From Mucilaginibacter sp. Bleaf8 (lineage in GTDB: Bacteria > Bacteroidota > Bacteroidia > Sphingobacteriales > Sphingobacteriaceae), in the NCBI RefSeq assembly GCF_018390515.1, contig NZ_JAHBBK010000001.1, positions 1,116,001 through 1,180,000 on the forward strand: a stretch of DNA of 64,000 nt, given 5' to 3'. This document shows positions 40,945 through 50,078 of this stretch, piece after piece. Both the position numbers and the translations under genes were made by a program. Below the pieces are notes generated by a model that had not been told where the DNA came from, did not search any database, and saw only the letters and a list, made by a program, of their open reading frames with translations. Each line of letters opens with the position of its first letter. The stretch's first letter is position 1.

Positions 40945-42201
40945 TTAAGATCTGTATAACTGTTGGTTATTACAGGTTAACAGTACTTTGCCTTTTAAGT
41001 TCTGACCAATAAACGGTGAGTTGGCTGATTTTGAACGATTGCTTTGTTTATCAAACGTCCATTCTGTATCCATATCAAACACCACCAAGTTGGCAGGTTG
41101 TCCATTTTCTATGGATGGCAAAGCCACTTTCAGGATATTACGTGGATTGATAGCCAACTTTTCAACTATCGCCTCGGCAGATAAGCCTGCCTGTACAGCC
41201 AACGAAAACGCTGTTTGCAGGCCGATAATGCCATAAGCAGCTATTTCAAACTCCACCTCTTTAAACTCAATTTCATGCGGTGTGTGCTGCGATACAATAG
41301 CATCGATGGTGCCATCGGACAAACCCTGCAACAGGGCGTCCACATCGGCCTGGGTGCGTAGCGGGGGTTTTACTTTATAGTTGCTGTCAAAACCCATCAG
41401 GGCATCGTCAGTAAGTACCAGGTGGTGCGCGGCAACATCGCAGGTTACCGGCAAGCCTTTGCGTTTGGCTTCGCGTATCAAATCAACCGAACGCGCAGCC
41501 GATATGGTACTAAAATGGATGGGCGATTGCGTATACTCAGCCAAATACAAATCGCGTGCTATCATCAGTTCCTCGGCCAGTGCAGGTATACCTTTCATGC
41601 CCAGCAGGGTACTTACAACACCTTCGTGCACTTTGGCGCTGCCGGCAATGGCCATATCTTCAGGGTAAGAGAACACTAATCCGCCGAAGCCCTGCGCATA
41701 TAGTAAAGCACGCTCCATTAGTCCGGCATCTTTAACCGGGTGGTTGCCATCGGTAAATGCTTTGGCACCGCTTTGGTGCATATCATACATCTCGGCCATG
41801 TCCTTACCTTCGCGCTTGTGCGAAATGGTGCCTAATGGATGTACCTCAACCAGATCACCTTTAGCTTTATTGATCAGGTACTCTACCTCGGTTTTAGAAT
41901 GTACGGGCGGCTCGGTGTCGGGCATCAGGGCCACGCCGGTAAAACCACCAGCCGCTGCAGCCCGCAGGCCGGTTGTTAAGTCTTCTTTAGTTTCCAGTCC
42001 GGGTTCGCCTATGTTACAGTTCAGATCGAAAAATCCGGGCGACACGTACTTGCCCTGGGCGTTAAACACCTCAACGCCATCGGCACTGATGCCTGCGGCG
42101 ATATTGGTAATACGACCATCCTGAATTAAAATATCAAGCTGTTGCTGATGAAACGGCGAGCCGGGTTGTAGAATAGTTGCAGATTGGATGAGCAAATTCA
42201 T
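40945..42201 (-). CDS. Dihydroorotase homologue lacking the metal ligands (pseudoenzyme)
   Basis: 418 residues from ATG 42201. The overall amidohydrolase/PyrC fold is clear (LDILIQDGRI, SPGFFDL, then NPRNILKV and ANLVVFDMDTEWTF at the end). The catalytic metal ligands are not present. The usual D-x-H-x-H is D-L-N61-C-N63; the usual H-C-E-D is Y179-P-E-D; the ligand His of the H-V-S motif is T232; and the catalytic Asp of D-H-A-P-H is Q305 in SQHTPH. The frame is intact with normal length, so it is not a decaying gene. Inactive dihydroorotases (PyrC') support aspartate transcarbamoylase assembly in some bacteria; here pyrB is not adjacent. A true PyrC should be encoded elsewhere. Confidence 0.88.
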   Translation of the reverse strand: MNLLIQSATILQPGSPFHQQQLDILIQDGRITNIAAGISADGVEVFNAQGKYVSPGFFDLNCNIGEPGLETKEDLTTGLRAAAAGGFTGVALMPDTEPPVHSKTEVEYLINKAKGDLVEVHPLGTISHKREGKDMAEMYDMHQSGAKAFTDGNHPVKDAGLMERALLYAQGFGGLVFSYPEDMAIAGSAKVHEGVVSTLLGMKGIPALAEELMIARDLYLAEYTQSPIHFSTISAARSVDLIREAKRKGLPVTCDVAAHHLVLTDDALMGFDSNYKVKPPLRTQADVDALLQGLSDGTIDAIVSQHTPHEIEFKEVEFEIAAYGIIGLQTAFSLAVQAGLSAEAIVEKLAINPRNILKVALPSIENGQPANLVVFDMDTEWTFDKQSNRSKSANSPFIGQNLKGKVLLTCNNQQLYRS

Positions 42202-42235
42202 GTAAAGTGGCTTTATGCTTAGATTAATTGATCTA

Positions 42236-44290
42236 TCAGACCAGCCCTGAAACCTGAGACTTGTTGACCCGGAAAAACCGGACAAGCGCTATTTCGGCTG
42301 CCACAAAAATCAGTGCCAAAATTATACAAAGTTTCCATAATTGCAGGCCAAAATTTGTTTCCGCTACAGCGCCCTTCAATGAGCCGTTACCTGCCTGTAT
42401 TACGGCGCTGCCTTTTGGCGATAATTTTGACAGGTCAGCATTATTTAAATAGGTTAAATCAGACTCATGCCTGCTGTTGTTAAAAGCGGTTATGGCTATG
42501 GTGCTATCCTGCCGTGCAACACGGTAATTACCCGGCTGCTGTATTTGGTCGGCCACATAAAGCAGCGTGCTGCCCTCCTGCCGCCTAACATCGGGAATGA
42601 AACTTAAGGTTCCCTTTTGCAGTTTGATAATCTGTTTTTCGGACAGCTGTATAGGTTCGGTTTCAATAGCATTATCCTGCCCAATGGTATAAAAAAGTGG
42701 CTGATCGTGCCCGCTTAACAATGCTATGCGAAACAAAACCGGCAACATCAATGCATGGCGTTGCAGGTTACTGTAGGCATCATCAAGCGCAACTGCTGCT
42801 ACATAAATGTGGCCGCTGCCACTGTTATAGCCGGCCCAAAACGGCTGGTGGCCGGGCAACTCCATCAAGCTTTGAGTACTACTGCGTGTAGCGGCGGCAA
42901 GTGTATAATACTTATGCACCTTGGGTAAATCAGGATTTTGCGGAACGTCTTCAAATACGGTTTTAAACAGTGGGTTTTGAAGATTTAAGGAGGCTACGCG
43001 CGTTTCTTCGGCAACCAGCTTTTCGGGCCAGGCTGCGCCTACCGGCTGTAGTAATGTACGATAGCTGGCCAAATCCGCATCGGCAGCGGGGAAAACCAGC
43101 AATGTGCCGCCTTTTGCAACATAGCTTTTTAGCTGCTGTGCCAAACCGGTTGAAATTGACTTTACATCACTCAAAACAACAAGTGGGTAGGTACCCAACG
43201 TAGAGTAATTTACATTGCCGTCATTTATACCATTAACGTTAAAAAAGGCATCGGCCCGAAAGGCAGCGTTAAGGTAAACATTTGGCGTACCGCCATCAAC
43301 CAGCAGTACAGGCATTTGCTTGCGTACCTTAAAGGTAAAGTAAAACTGGTTATCAAACGTTACAGGGTTATCCTGTAGTTGTATTTCGGCCTGTTGCCAA
43401 CCGGCCTGCAGGCCCGAAAAGGTGAGCGTATCTAAACTTATGCTGCGAGCCTTCACGGTAAAACTACCCAAGGCTTTTTGTGTACCGTTAACCATTAATT
43501 TTAATGGAATACCCTGTGCATCCTCTGCAGCGTAGTTATGCAGCTTTACTACCAGTCGTTCGGTTTCGTTAGGTCGGTGCAGGGCGTTAAGCAGCCAAAC
43601 CGAATCTACTGCAACGTTGGGTAGTGTGTTTGCTTTAAGCTGCACCATATTAACCTGCATGCCTTCAGCCTGCTTAGCTGCTGTTTGGCTATAAGCACTC
43701 TTCTGGAAATCGGAAATAATATAGGCCGACGGTATAGCCGCGTTTTGACCTTGCAACAGGCTTTGCTGCCGGTTGATGATTTGCGGAAGACTGCGGCTCT
43801 GTGCGCTGATCTTTACAGTATCAACTGCATTATTAAACTCTTCGCGGCTGAGCAGGCGCTGATGACGGCCTTCAAAATCCTGCGTAAGCAGTTGAAAACG
43901 ATCGTTGATATTGTAGGCTGATGCAATTTCTTTGGCCCGGCGCTTGGCTTCGTCAAGCAAACTACCCTCGCGTGTGAGCGTTTGCATAGAATAAGAGTTA
44001 TCGATAAATATGCTTACCGCCTGCTGCTTACCAGCCGTGATCGAATTTTTGCCGGGAATAAATGGGCGGGCAAAAGCCAGCACCAAAAATGCAAGCGCCA
44101 GTAAACGGGCAGCCAATATTAGCCGTTCCTTCAAATTGCGCCGCGACGACTGCTGCTCATTAACTTCTTTTAAAAACTGTACGTTACTGAAATAAACTTT
44201 CTGGTATTTACGGAAATTGAATAAATGTACCAGTACCGGAATGGCCAGTGAAGCTAATGCGAATAAAAAAGCCGGATATACAAACTGCAT
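42236..44290 (-). CDS. BatA-domain / von Willebrand A membrane protein
   Basis: 684 residues from ATG 44290, which begins the BatA N-terminal double membrane domain (FLFALASLAIPVLVHLF and ILAARLLALAFLVLAFARPF). A VWA-like domain follows with the metal-site motif D97-N-S99-Y-S101. The middle region (about 330-440, VLLVDGGTPNVYLNAAF onward) looks like the glutamine-amidotransferase-like fold of these proteins. A last membrane segment closes it (LWKLCIILALIFVAAEIAL). Bat-type proteins are linked to aerotolerance and MoxR-associated complexes, though their exact job is unsettled. It is the first gene of the unit with the dead dihydroorotase. Confidence 0.85.
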   Translation of the reverse strand: MQFVYPAFLFALASLAIPVLVHLFNFRKYQKVYFSNVQFLKEVNEQQSSRRNLKERLILAARLLALAFLVLAFARPFIPGKNSITAGKQQAVSIFIDNSYSMQTLTREGSLLDEAKRRAKEIASAYNINDRFQLLTQDFEGRHQRLLSREEFNNAVDTVKISAQSRSLPQIINRQQSLLQGQNAAIPSAYIISDFQKSAYSQTAAKQAEGMQVNMVQLKANTLPNVAVDSVWLLNALHRPNETERLVVKLHNYAAEDAQGIPLKLMVNGTQKALGSFTVKARSISLDTLTFSGLQAGWQQAEIQLQDNPVTFDNQFYFTFKVRKQMPVLLVDGGTPNVYLNAAFRADAFFNVNGINDGNVNYSTLGTYPLVVLSDVKSISTGLAQQLKSYVAKGGTLLVFPAADADLASYRTLLQPVGAAWPEKLVAEETRVASLNLQNPLFKTVFEDVPQNPDLPKVHKYYTLAAATRSSTQSLMELPGHQPFWAGYNSGSGHIYVAAVALDDAYSNLQRHALMLPVLFRIALLSGHDQPLFYTIGQDNAIETEPIQLSEKQIIKLQKGTLSFIPDVRRQEGSTLLYVADQIQQPGNYRVARQDSTIAITAFNNSRHESDLTYLNNADLSKLSPKGSAVIQAGNGSLKGAVAETNFGLQLWKLCIILALIFVAAEIALVRFFRVNKSQVSGLV

Positions 44291-44332
44291 GAATAATGTG
44301 CAATACCGCTTTGTTAGCTTAACGGTTAAAAA

Positions 44333-44364
44333 CAAATATACCGGTTAATAACGCAAACCTGCAA
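44333..44364 (-). promoter_or_regulatory. Promoter of the BatA operon
   Basis: On the minus strand TTG (44362-44364), 21 bp, then TATATTTG (44333-44340), a good match to the Bacteroidota pattern. The chosen ATG is 43 bp downstream. Confidence 0.6.
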
Positions 44365-44462
44365 CCTTTAGCCGGTTAATATGCACAGCTATTTTACATA
44401 ACACCAGCCGAACAATACGTATTCTGCAATGTTCATCTCAGTAAGTTTATTGATTTAATTTT

Positions 44463-45458
44463 ATGGAATACAGAAAATTAGGGGACACAGATTTACAGGT
44501 ATCGGCTATTACATTTGGCGCCTGGGCAGCCGGTGGCTGGATGTGGGGTGGCAATGATGATCAAGAAGCTATTGGTGCCATGAAAGCAGCTTACGATCAA
44601 GGCATTACCTCCATTGACACCGCACCTGTTTATGGACAGGGCAAAAGTGAGGAGCTGGTAGGCCAGGCCATTAAAGACCTGCCGCGCGATAAGGTGCAGA
44701 TATTAACCAAATACGGCATGCGCTGGGATATTGCCAAAGGCACTTTTGGATTCAAAAGCCAAGATAACGATGGCAAGGATATAGACGTATATAAATATGC
44801 TGCCAAAGATAGCATTATACAGGAATGTGAAAACAGCCTGAAACGCTTAGGCACCGATTATATTGACCTGTACCAAATTCATTGGCCTGATGAAACTACG
44901 CCGATTGATGAAACCATGGAGGCTATATTACGCCTGCAGGAACAAGGTAAGATACGCCAGGCCGGCGTAAGCAATTACAGCGTACAACAAATGCAGGAAG
45001 CCGAAAAGACGATTAAGCTGGCCAGCAACCAGGTGCCGTTTAGTATGGTTAAACGTGATATTGAACAAGACCTGGTGCCGTACTGCATAGAGAACAACAA
45101 GGCCATATTGGCCTACAGCCCAATGGAGCGTGGCCTGCTAACCGGTAAAATGAAAGCCGGACAGCAATTTGGCGAAGGCGACCACCGCGCAAGTTTAAAA
45201 TATTTTAAAGATGAAAACATTGAGCGCACCAACGCTTTTTTGCAAAAGATAAAACCGTTGGCTGACGAAAAGAACGCCACCTTAGGTCAGCTGGTAATCC
45301 GCTGGACTATTGAGCGCCCGGGCATTACCATTGCCCTGGTAGGCGCCCGCAATGCCGAACAGGCTACGCAAAACGCCAAGGCTATTGATGTAAAACTAAG
45401 TCAGGAAGAAATTCAGTTTATTAATACGGAGCTGGACAAACTGGTACTGGTTGATTAA
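44463..45458 (+). CDS. Aldo/keto reductase
   Basis: 331 residues, a complete (beta/alpha)8 AKR. Catalytic tetrad: D52 and Y57 in SIDTAPVYGQG, K83 in LTKYG, H140 in LYQIHWPDE. The NADPH-binding end is seen in LVGARNAEQATQNAKAI near 295-312. The 5'-most motif is KLGDTDLQVSAITFGAW, typical of the AKR13/YajO-like group. It reduces small aldehydes or ketones with NADPH; the substrate is open. It stands alone, divergent from the BatA operon, with no clear TAnnTTTG promoter in the 170-bp gap. Confidence 0.92.
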   Translation: MEYRKLGDTDLQVSAITFGAWAAGGWMWGGNDDQEAIGAMKAAYDQGITSIDTAPVYGQGKSEELVGQAIKDLPRDKVQILTKYGMRWDIAKGTFGFKSQDNDGKDIDVYKYAAKDSIIQECENSLKRLGTDYIDLYQIHWPDETTPIDETMEAILRLQEQGKIRQAGVSNYSVQQMQEAEKTIKLASNQVPFSMVKRDIEQDLVPYCIENNKAILAYSPMERGLLTGKMKAGQQFGEGDHRASLKYFKDENIERTNAFLQKIKPLADEKNATLGQLVIRWTIERPGITIALVGARNAEQATQNAKAIDVKLSQEEIQFINTELDKLVLVD

Positions 45459-45547
45459 GCCCCTCCCAACCCTCACCGGTAGGGAAGGCTTTACTTGATT
45501 TGTTGTTTATGGATTAAAAATAAGTGCTTCAATAAAAGACCTTAAAT

Positions 45548-45634
45548 TTAATTTGTCATGGCGAGCGGTAGCGTGGCCATCCCATCGTATGCTTAAACAA
45601 GCGATGAGATGGCCACATTGCTGTGACAAATTAA
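45548..45634. repeat. REP-like imperfect long inverted repeat
   Basis: About 87 bp. The left arm starts TTAATTTGTCATGGCGAGCG and continues with GTGGCCATCCCATCG. The right arm, reverse-complemented, starts TTAATTTGTCACAGCAATGT and continues with GGCCATCTCATCG. The two arms fold into a long hairpin with some mismatches. The string GTCATGGCGAGCG...GTGGCCATC is the style of dispersed palindromic repeats seen between genes in Bacteroidota. It lies between the stops of two convergent genes. No protein is encoded. Confidence 0.6.
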
Positions 45635-45663
45635 TCTTTACCTCCCAGAAGGGTTTAATAGAC

Positions 45664-46488
45664 CTACCTATGCCGTCTTTTCTTTTTTGTGGTATGCGTT
45701 TCCTTATGGCGGGTACGCTCACGTTTACTTGATGTTTTTTTACGGGATGATGTATGGCGGCGGTTACTTGATGCATGACTGCGTGACTCTTGCTTAGCTT
45801 CCTGTTTTGGTGCCGCTACAGGCTGAACATCATTTTTTTTGCTACTGGTCTGGGTCGAATCTGTGCTCACTTGCTCCCCATTAATGCTGTTACCGCGCAG
45901 GTCATAAGCAATCAGTCGCTTTTGAACAGGCTTGGCGTTAGTAGTGTCGTCTTCATCATATACATTGAATTCGCGCATCAGTTTACCTTCTTTAATGAAG
46001 AAACTATCGTTGCCCCGGTATCCTTTACGTTGCGAACGGGTAAGTTTTGGAAAGTCTAACTGACGGGCGCGGTCCCCATTATATTCAAAACCAAACACAA
46101 CTGCCTTGTGCGTGGTATCGGCCACCTGCGTATGGATAAAAATTTCAGGGTCGCCATCGGTATCCATATCCAGGTTCAACACATCCACAATACGGCCTTC
46201 TAGATCGCCGGTAGTCGTAGTGAACTTCTTTTCGGTGGAATCAGACCGCAGTATCTGAAACGCGCCAACGCTGTCCGTTCCTCTGCCCCAGCTCATCACA
46301 TCATAATACTGGCCGGGTGCTACCTCAATAGCTTTATGATAACGAAAGGGCGACATCAGCGCAGGCGCTTTAGCAGCTGCTTTGCCTGAGGCGGCAGCTT
46401 TTTGTTCGCCGGCATCATTACTGCTATTACAGGCAGTTGCTGTTGCCAGGCAACCCAGCAACAAATAGGCATAATGCTTTAATATCAT
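45664..46488 (-). CDS. Lipoprotein with calcium-loop-like motif and strongly basic tail
   Basis: 274 residues. Lipoprotein signal with LATATAC as lipobox, followed by NSSNDAGEQ. The middle region is soluble (PFRYHKAIEVAPGQYYDVMS) and contains DMDTDGDPEIFIH near 110, an acidic D-x-D-x-D-G loop like FG-GAP/EF-hand-type calcium sites. The last 45 residues are almost all Lys, Arg, His, Ser and Thr (SSRKKTSSKRERTRHKETH). Such a tail on an exported lipoprotein could bind acidic polymers or nucleic acid. Function unknown; no partner gene is obvious. Confidence 0.65.
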   Translation of the reverse strand: MILKHYAYLLLGCLATATACNSSNDAGEQKAAASGKAAAKAPALMSPFRYHKAIEVAPGQYYDVMSWGRGTDSVGAFQILRSDSTEKKFTTTTGDLEGRIVDVLNLDMDTDGDPEIFIHTQVADTTHKAVVFGFEYNGDRARQLDFPKLTRSQRKGYRGNDSFFIKEGKLMREFNVYDEDDTTNAKPVQKRLIAYDLRGNSINGEQVSTDSTQTSSKKNDVQPVAAPKQEAKQESRSHASSNRRHTSSRKKTSSKRERTRHKETHTTKKKRRHR

Positions 46489-46610
46489 TTATAATCAGGG
46501 TTTATATCAATAGTTCAACTAACGTTTAAATAGCAACGAAAATACAGCATTGCTTATTTTGATGCAACCAGCATCTTATTCTGCGCAGGCCGCATTTACT
46601 TATTGCCCGC

Positions 46611-48917
46611 TCAATGGTACAAGGAGTCTGCCGAGAGCTCGCCTTTGGGTTTGCCCGGTATGGTCATGTACACGCGCAGGGTACTGAACGCGCCGGCATC
46701 AAAGTACTTGAGCGTAAAGGTATGGAATCCTTTTTGCAACAGCACCTCGCCTGTTTGCTCATACAGGCTATGCTTACCATCGTTGTTCACAACCGCCTGA
46801 TCATCGATATACAGTACCGAACCATCATCCGATTGGGTAGAGAATAGGTATTTGCCATCGGTATCAATTTTAATATAACCATTGAAGGTAATACCAAACG
46901 TACGATTGGCTTTTTTAAAGGCCGAGGTGTTGAAGGTACGTACAATGCCGGTATCCATCACTCGCGCTGCATCCAGCTGCCCAACATCGGTAAAGTTGCC
47001 TGTTACCAGCTCATACTGAACGCCGGTAGCCGTACCTGTATAATTAACCGGTGGCAAGGGGGTGCGGTTGGTTACCACGGTACGGGTTACCAAACTGCGT
47101 TTGCCTGATGGTGTAACGACCAGCGTTTGCAGCTCGCGGTACTGATCGGGCGGAATATTTAGCGTAAACGGTGTGGTATAAACCAAATCAGTTTCGCGCG
47201 GCGTATAACCATCAATGGTGTAATAAATTTTGGCCCCTTCAACCGGCGATTTCAGGTTTACGGTCAACTGCGCTGCGGTATATGCGGTATCTTTAGCCCC
47301 AATAGCAGTAGGCACCCGGTAATTAATATTGTTCTTATCAAGCCAGGCTAAGTGGCGTGGTAAACGCACATCAGCAAAGTCGGTATAGTTTTTATTAGCC
47401 AGCGGCGTCCAAACCACTTCCGATAAAGCCATTAAACGGGGCAACAGCATGTACTCAGCTTTGGCTTCGGTAGCGATGTATTCTGTCCACATGTTAGCCT
47501 GTGCACCTAATATATACTTGTGCTGTTCGGGCGATAATGCCGGCGAGGCAGGATTGTAGTTATAGGTTTTTTGCAGTGGTCCAAAATTACCGATGCTTAA
47601 TGGCTCCAGATCAGAGCGTGCCTGGGCATGATCAAAATATAACCCGCTTGAGCTTGGCGTCATTATCACGTTATGGTGCTGACGGGCAGCGGCTATGCCT
47701 CCAGCTTCGCCGCGCCAGCTCATTACAGTTGCGTTGGGCGCCAATCCACCTTCCAGTATTTCATCCCAGCCAATAACACTGCGCCCTTTGCTGTTCACAA
47801 ACTTTTCCATGCGCTGTATAAAGTAGCTTTGCAGGCCGTGTTCGTTCTTCAGCTTTAATCTTTTGATCAGCTCGTGGCAATAGGCCGACTGTTTCCAAAC
47901 CACTTTAGGCACTTCATCACCACCAATGTGAATGTATTTACTTGGGAACAGTTCCATCACCTCAGTAAGCACATCCTGCAAAAAGCCGAAAGTTTTTTCG
48001 GTAGGACAAAATACGTTATTGAATACGCCCCAGGTTTCGGCCACCTTGTATTCCTGGTTTACATCGCAGCTTAGTTCGGGGTAAGCAGCCAGTGCGGCCA
48101 TAGCATGGCCGGGCATTTCAATTTCGGGCACAACGGTAATATAGCGGGCAGCTGCATACTGCACCACTTCACGTATTTCATTCTGCGTGTAATAACCGCC
48201 GTAGGGCGTATTATCAAACTGCTGCGGCATACGGTCGTGGTAGTTACCAATTAACGTTTGTGCGCGCTTGCTGCCCACCTGGGTTAACCGCGGATATTTT
48301 TTGATCTCGATACGCCAGCCCTGGTCATCCGTTAAATGCCAGTGAAAGGTATTGAGCTTGTAAGCGGCCATCAGGTCAAGATACTTTTTGATGAACTCAA
48401 CCGAAAAGAAGTGGCGGCATACATCCAGGTGCATACCCCGGTAACCAAAGCGCGGGTAATCTTCGGCACGCAGGCAGGGCAGCTTCGCAACAGCGGCACG
48501 TTCAAGCGGTAACAACTGTATCAAAGTTTGTATGCCGTAAAACAGCCCCGCCCCTTTACCGGCTACGGTTACCTGCTGCGGCGTAATGGTAAGCCGGTAC
48601 CCCTCGGCCGGGAGCCCATCGGTGCCGGCCGATGTAAGCATCAGCGTATTAGCTACAGGGCTACCTGTATTAGCTTTCAGCTGGTTTTTTAAAGCATATT
48701 TATTTTGCAGATAAGCAGTTAAAAACTGTACGGCCTTATTGTCAATACTATCGGCCAGTATAACCGTTTCCTGACTTAGCGTAAACGTACCTGCATTCTT
48801 TTGTAAAGATACCGGTGCCGGAATGATACCTTGGTTAAGATCGGTGGTTTGGGCCTGCACAGCGCCCTTTGTTAGTAAAACGAATAAAAAGAGAAGTAAA
48901 CGAAGCTTACAGGACAT
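46611..48917 (-). CDS. GH20 beta-N-acetylhexosaminidase with PA14 domain
   Basis: 768 residues. Signal peptide MSCKLRLLLFLFVLL, then QAQT. N-terminal GH20b domain to about 145, then the catalytic barrel with GYRGMHLDVCRHFFS, NTFHWHLTDDQGWRIEI and the Asp-Glu pair in HIGGDEVPK (about residue 335). WTPLANKNY ends the barrel. A CHB_HEX_C-like Ig segment (YTIDGYTPRETDLVYTT) follows, and the C-terminal 140 residues form a PA14 domain (FNGYIKIDTDGKYLFSTQSD, then DDQAVVNNDGKH). It removes terminal GlcNAc/GalNAc from exogenous glycans or peptidoglycan turnover products in the periplasm. It stands alone rather than in a sus-type cluster. Confidence 0.93.
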   Translation of the reverse strand: MSCKLRLLLFLFVLLTKGAVQAQTTDLNQGIIPAPVSLQKNAGTFTLSQETVILADSIDNKAVQFLTAYLQNKYALKNQLKANTGSPVANTLMLTSAGTDGLPAEGYRLTITPQQVTVAGKGAGLFYGIQTLIQLLPLERAAVAKLPCLRAEDYPRFGYRGMHLDVCRHFFSVEFIKKYLDLMAAYKLNTFHWHLTDDQGWRIEIKKYPRLTQVGSKRAQTLIGNYHDRMPQQFDNTPYGGYYTQNEIREVVQYAAARYITVVPEIEMPGHAMAALAAYPELSCDVNQEYKVAETWGVFNNVFCPTEKTFGFLQDVLTEVMELFPSKYIHIGGDEVPKVVWKQSAYCHELIKRLKLKNEHGLQSYFIQRMEKFVNSKGRSVIGWDEILEGGLAPNATVMSWRGEAGGIAAARQHHNVIMTPSSSGLYFDHAQARSDLEPLSIGNFGPLQKTYNYNPASPALSPEQHKYILGAQANMWTEYIATEAKAEYMLLPRLMALSEVVWTPLANKNYTDFADVRLPRHLAWLDKNNINYRVPTAIGAKDTAYTAAQLTVNLKSPVEGAKIYYTIDGYTPRETDLVYTTPFTLNIPPDQYRELQTLVVTPSGKRSLVTRTVVTNRTPLPPVNYTGTATGVQYELVTGNFTDVGQLDAARVMDTGIVRTFNTSAFKKANRTFGITFNGYIKIDTDGKYLFSTQSDDGSVLYIDDQAVVNNDGKHSLYEQTGEVLLQKGFHTFTLKYFDAGAFSTLRVYMTIPGKPKGELSADSLYH

Positions 48918-49016
48918 ATTTATTTATAATCGGTTTTTATAGTAAGAAAACGGAAAGTTAAAAGATTTCCGGGTGTTGGGAACCATATTGATTGTAAAAA
49001 TTCAGCAACCAACAAA

Positions 49017-49042
49017 AAAAGCCACCTTTACAGATGGCTTTT
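49017..49042 (-). terminator. Terminator after trxB
   Basis: AAAAGCCA (49017-49024) pairs with TGGCTTTT (49035-49042), extended by two more pairs past a mismatch. On the minus strand it is followed by TTTTTTTG. Confidence 0.8.
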
Positions 49043-49061
49043 GCTTAATATTTCTTTGATT

Positions 49062-50027
49062 TTAGTGTTGCACTTCCAGTTCGGCAGCTTCTTTAGCGGC
49101 TAAGTAACGTTCTGCATCTAAAGCAGCCATACAGCCGGTACCGGCAGCAGTAATAGCTTGGCGGTATACGTTATCCTGCGCATCGCCGCAGCAGAATACA
49201 CCTTCCACATTGGTTTGTGTGGTGCCTGGTTTGGTTAAGATATAGCCTGTCTCGTCCATATCAATCCAGCCTTTAAAAATATCGGTGTTAGGATGGTGAC
49301 CGATAGCTACGAAAAAGCCGGTTACATCCAATGTGCTTTCTTCCTGAGTTTTATTATTGAGTACACGAACGCCGGTTACATTCTGACCATCGCCTACAAT
49401 CTCCTGCGCTTCGGTATTATAAATGATCTCGATGTTCGGGGTATTTTGCACGCGGGTTACCATGGCTTTTGATGCACGGAACTCATCGCGGCGAACCAGC
49501 ATATATACTTTACGGCAAAGTTTAGCCAGATAGGTAGCTTCTTCAGCAGCGGTATCACCGGCACCTACAATAGCCACATCATGTCCGCGGAAAAAGAAAC
49601 CATCACACACGGCACAGGCGGAAACACCAAAGCCGTTATATTTTTGCTCAGACTCCAGCCCCAGCCATTTAGCCGATGCACCGGTTGAGATAATTACAGT
49701 ATCTGCAAGTATGGTTTTAGTTTCATCAACCACCACTTTGTGCGGCAGGCTCGAAAAATCAACCGAGCTTATATAACCAAAACGGATATCGGTACCAAAG
49801 CGCTCTGCCTGTTTACGAAAATCTTCCATCATTTCGGGGCCCATAATACCGTTCGGATAGCCCGGAAAATTCTCCACATCAGTTGTTTGGGTTAGCTGTC
49901 CGCCGGCCAGCATACCGGTGTATAAAACGGGTTTTAAATCAGCACGGGCAGCATAAATAGCAGCCGTATAACCGGCGGGGCCTGATCCGATGATCAGACA
50001 TTGAACATGTTCTAGCTCTTGAGACAT
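49062..50027 (-). CDS. trxB: Thioredoxin reductase
   Basis: 321 residues. FAD-binding motif IIGSGPAGYTAA at residues 12-23, redox pair C138-A-V-C141 followed by DGFFF, NADPH motif VGAGDTAAEEATYL near 155-168, and the C-terminal FAD contact FCCGDAQDNVYRQ. The low-molecular-weight class II layout is complete. It recycles thioredoxin with NADPH in the cytosol. It has its own consensus promoter and terminator, so it is a single-gene unit. Confidence 0.97.
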   Translation of the reverse strand: MSQELEHVQCLIIGSGPAGYTAAIYAARADLKPVLYTGMLAGGQLTQTTDVENFPGYPNGIMGPEMMEDFRKQAERFGTDIRFGYISSVDFSSLPHKVVVDETKTILADTVIISTGASAKWLGLESEQKYNGFGVSACAVCDGFFFRGHDVAIVGAGDTAAEEATYLAKLCRKVYMLVRRDEFRASKAMVTRVQNTPNIEIIYNTEAQEIVGDGQNVTGVRVLNNKTQEESTLDVTGFFVAIGHHPNTDIFKGWIDMDETGYILTKPGTTQTNVEGVFCCGDAQDNVYRQAITAAGTGCMAALDAERYLAAKEAAELEVQH

Positions 50028-50047
50028 CAGCGTAGTATATTATGCAA

Positions 50048-50078
50048 CAAAGGTACGATTAAATGCAGATACCACCAA
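50048..50078 (-). promoter_or_regulatory. trxB promoter
   Basis: On the minus strand TTG (50076-50078), 20 bp, then TACCTTTG (50048-50055), an excellent match. The ATG is 20 bp downstream of the -7 box. Confidence 0.7.

Noticed and set aside
40945-42201. Considered as a normal functional dihydroorotase (pyrC).
   Set aside because: The metal-binding His and Asp positions are replaced, so a catalytic role is not supported.
14697-46505. Identical 16-mer TATAATCAGGGTTTAT at 14697-14712 and 46490-46505, the first at the end of the GH13 gene and the second before a lipoprotein gene.
   Set aside because: About one such chance pair is expected among all 16-mers on both strands of a 64-kb sequence, and the two contexts differ. 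Not reported as a repeat.
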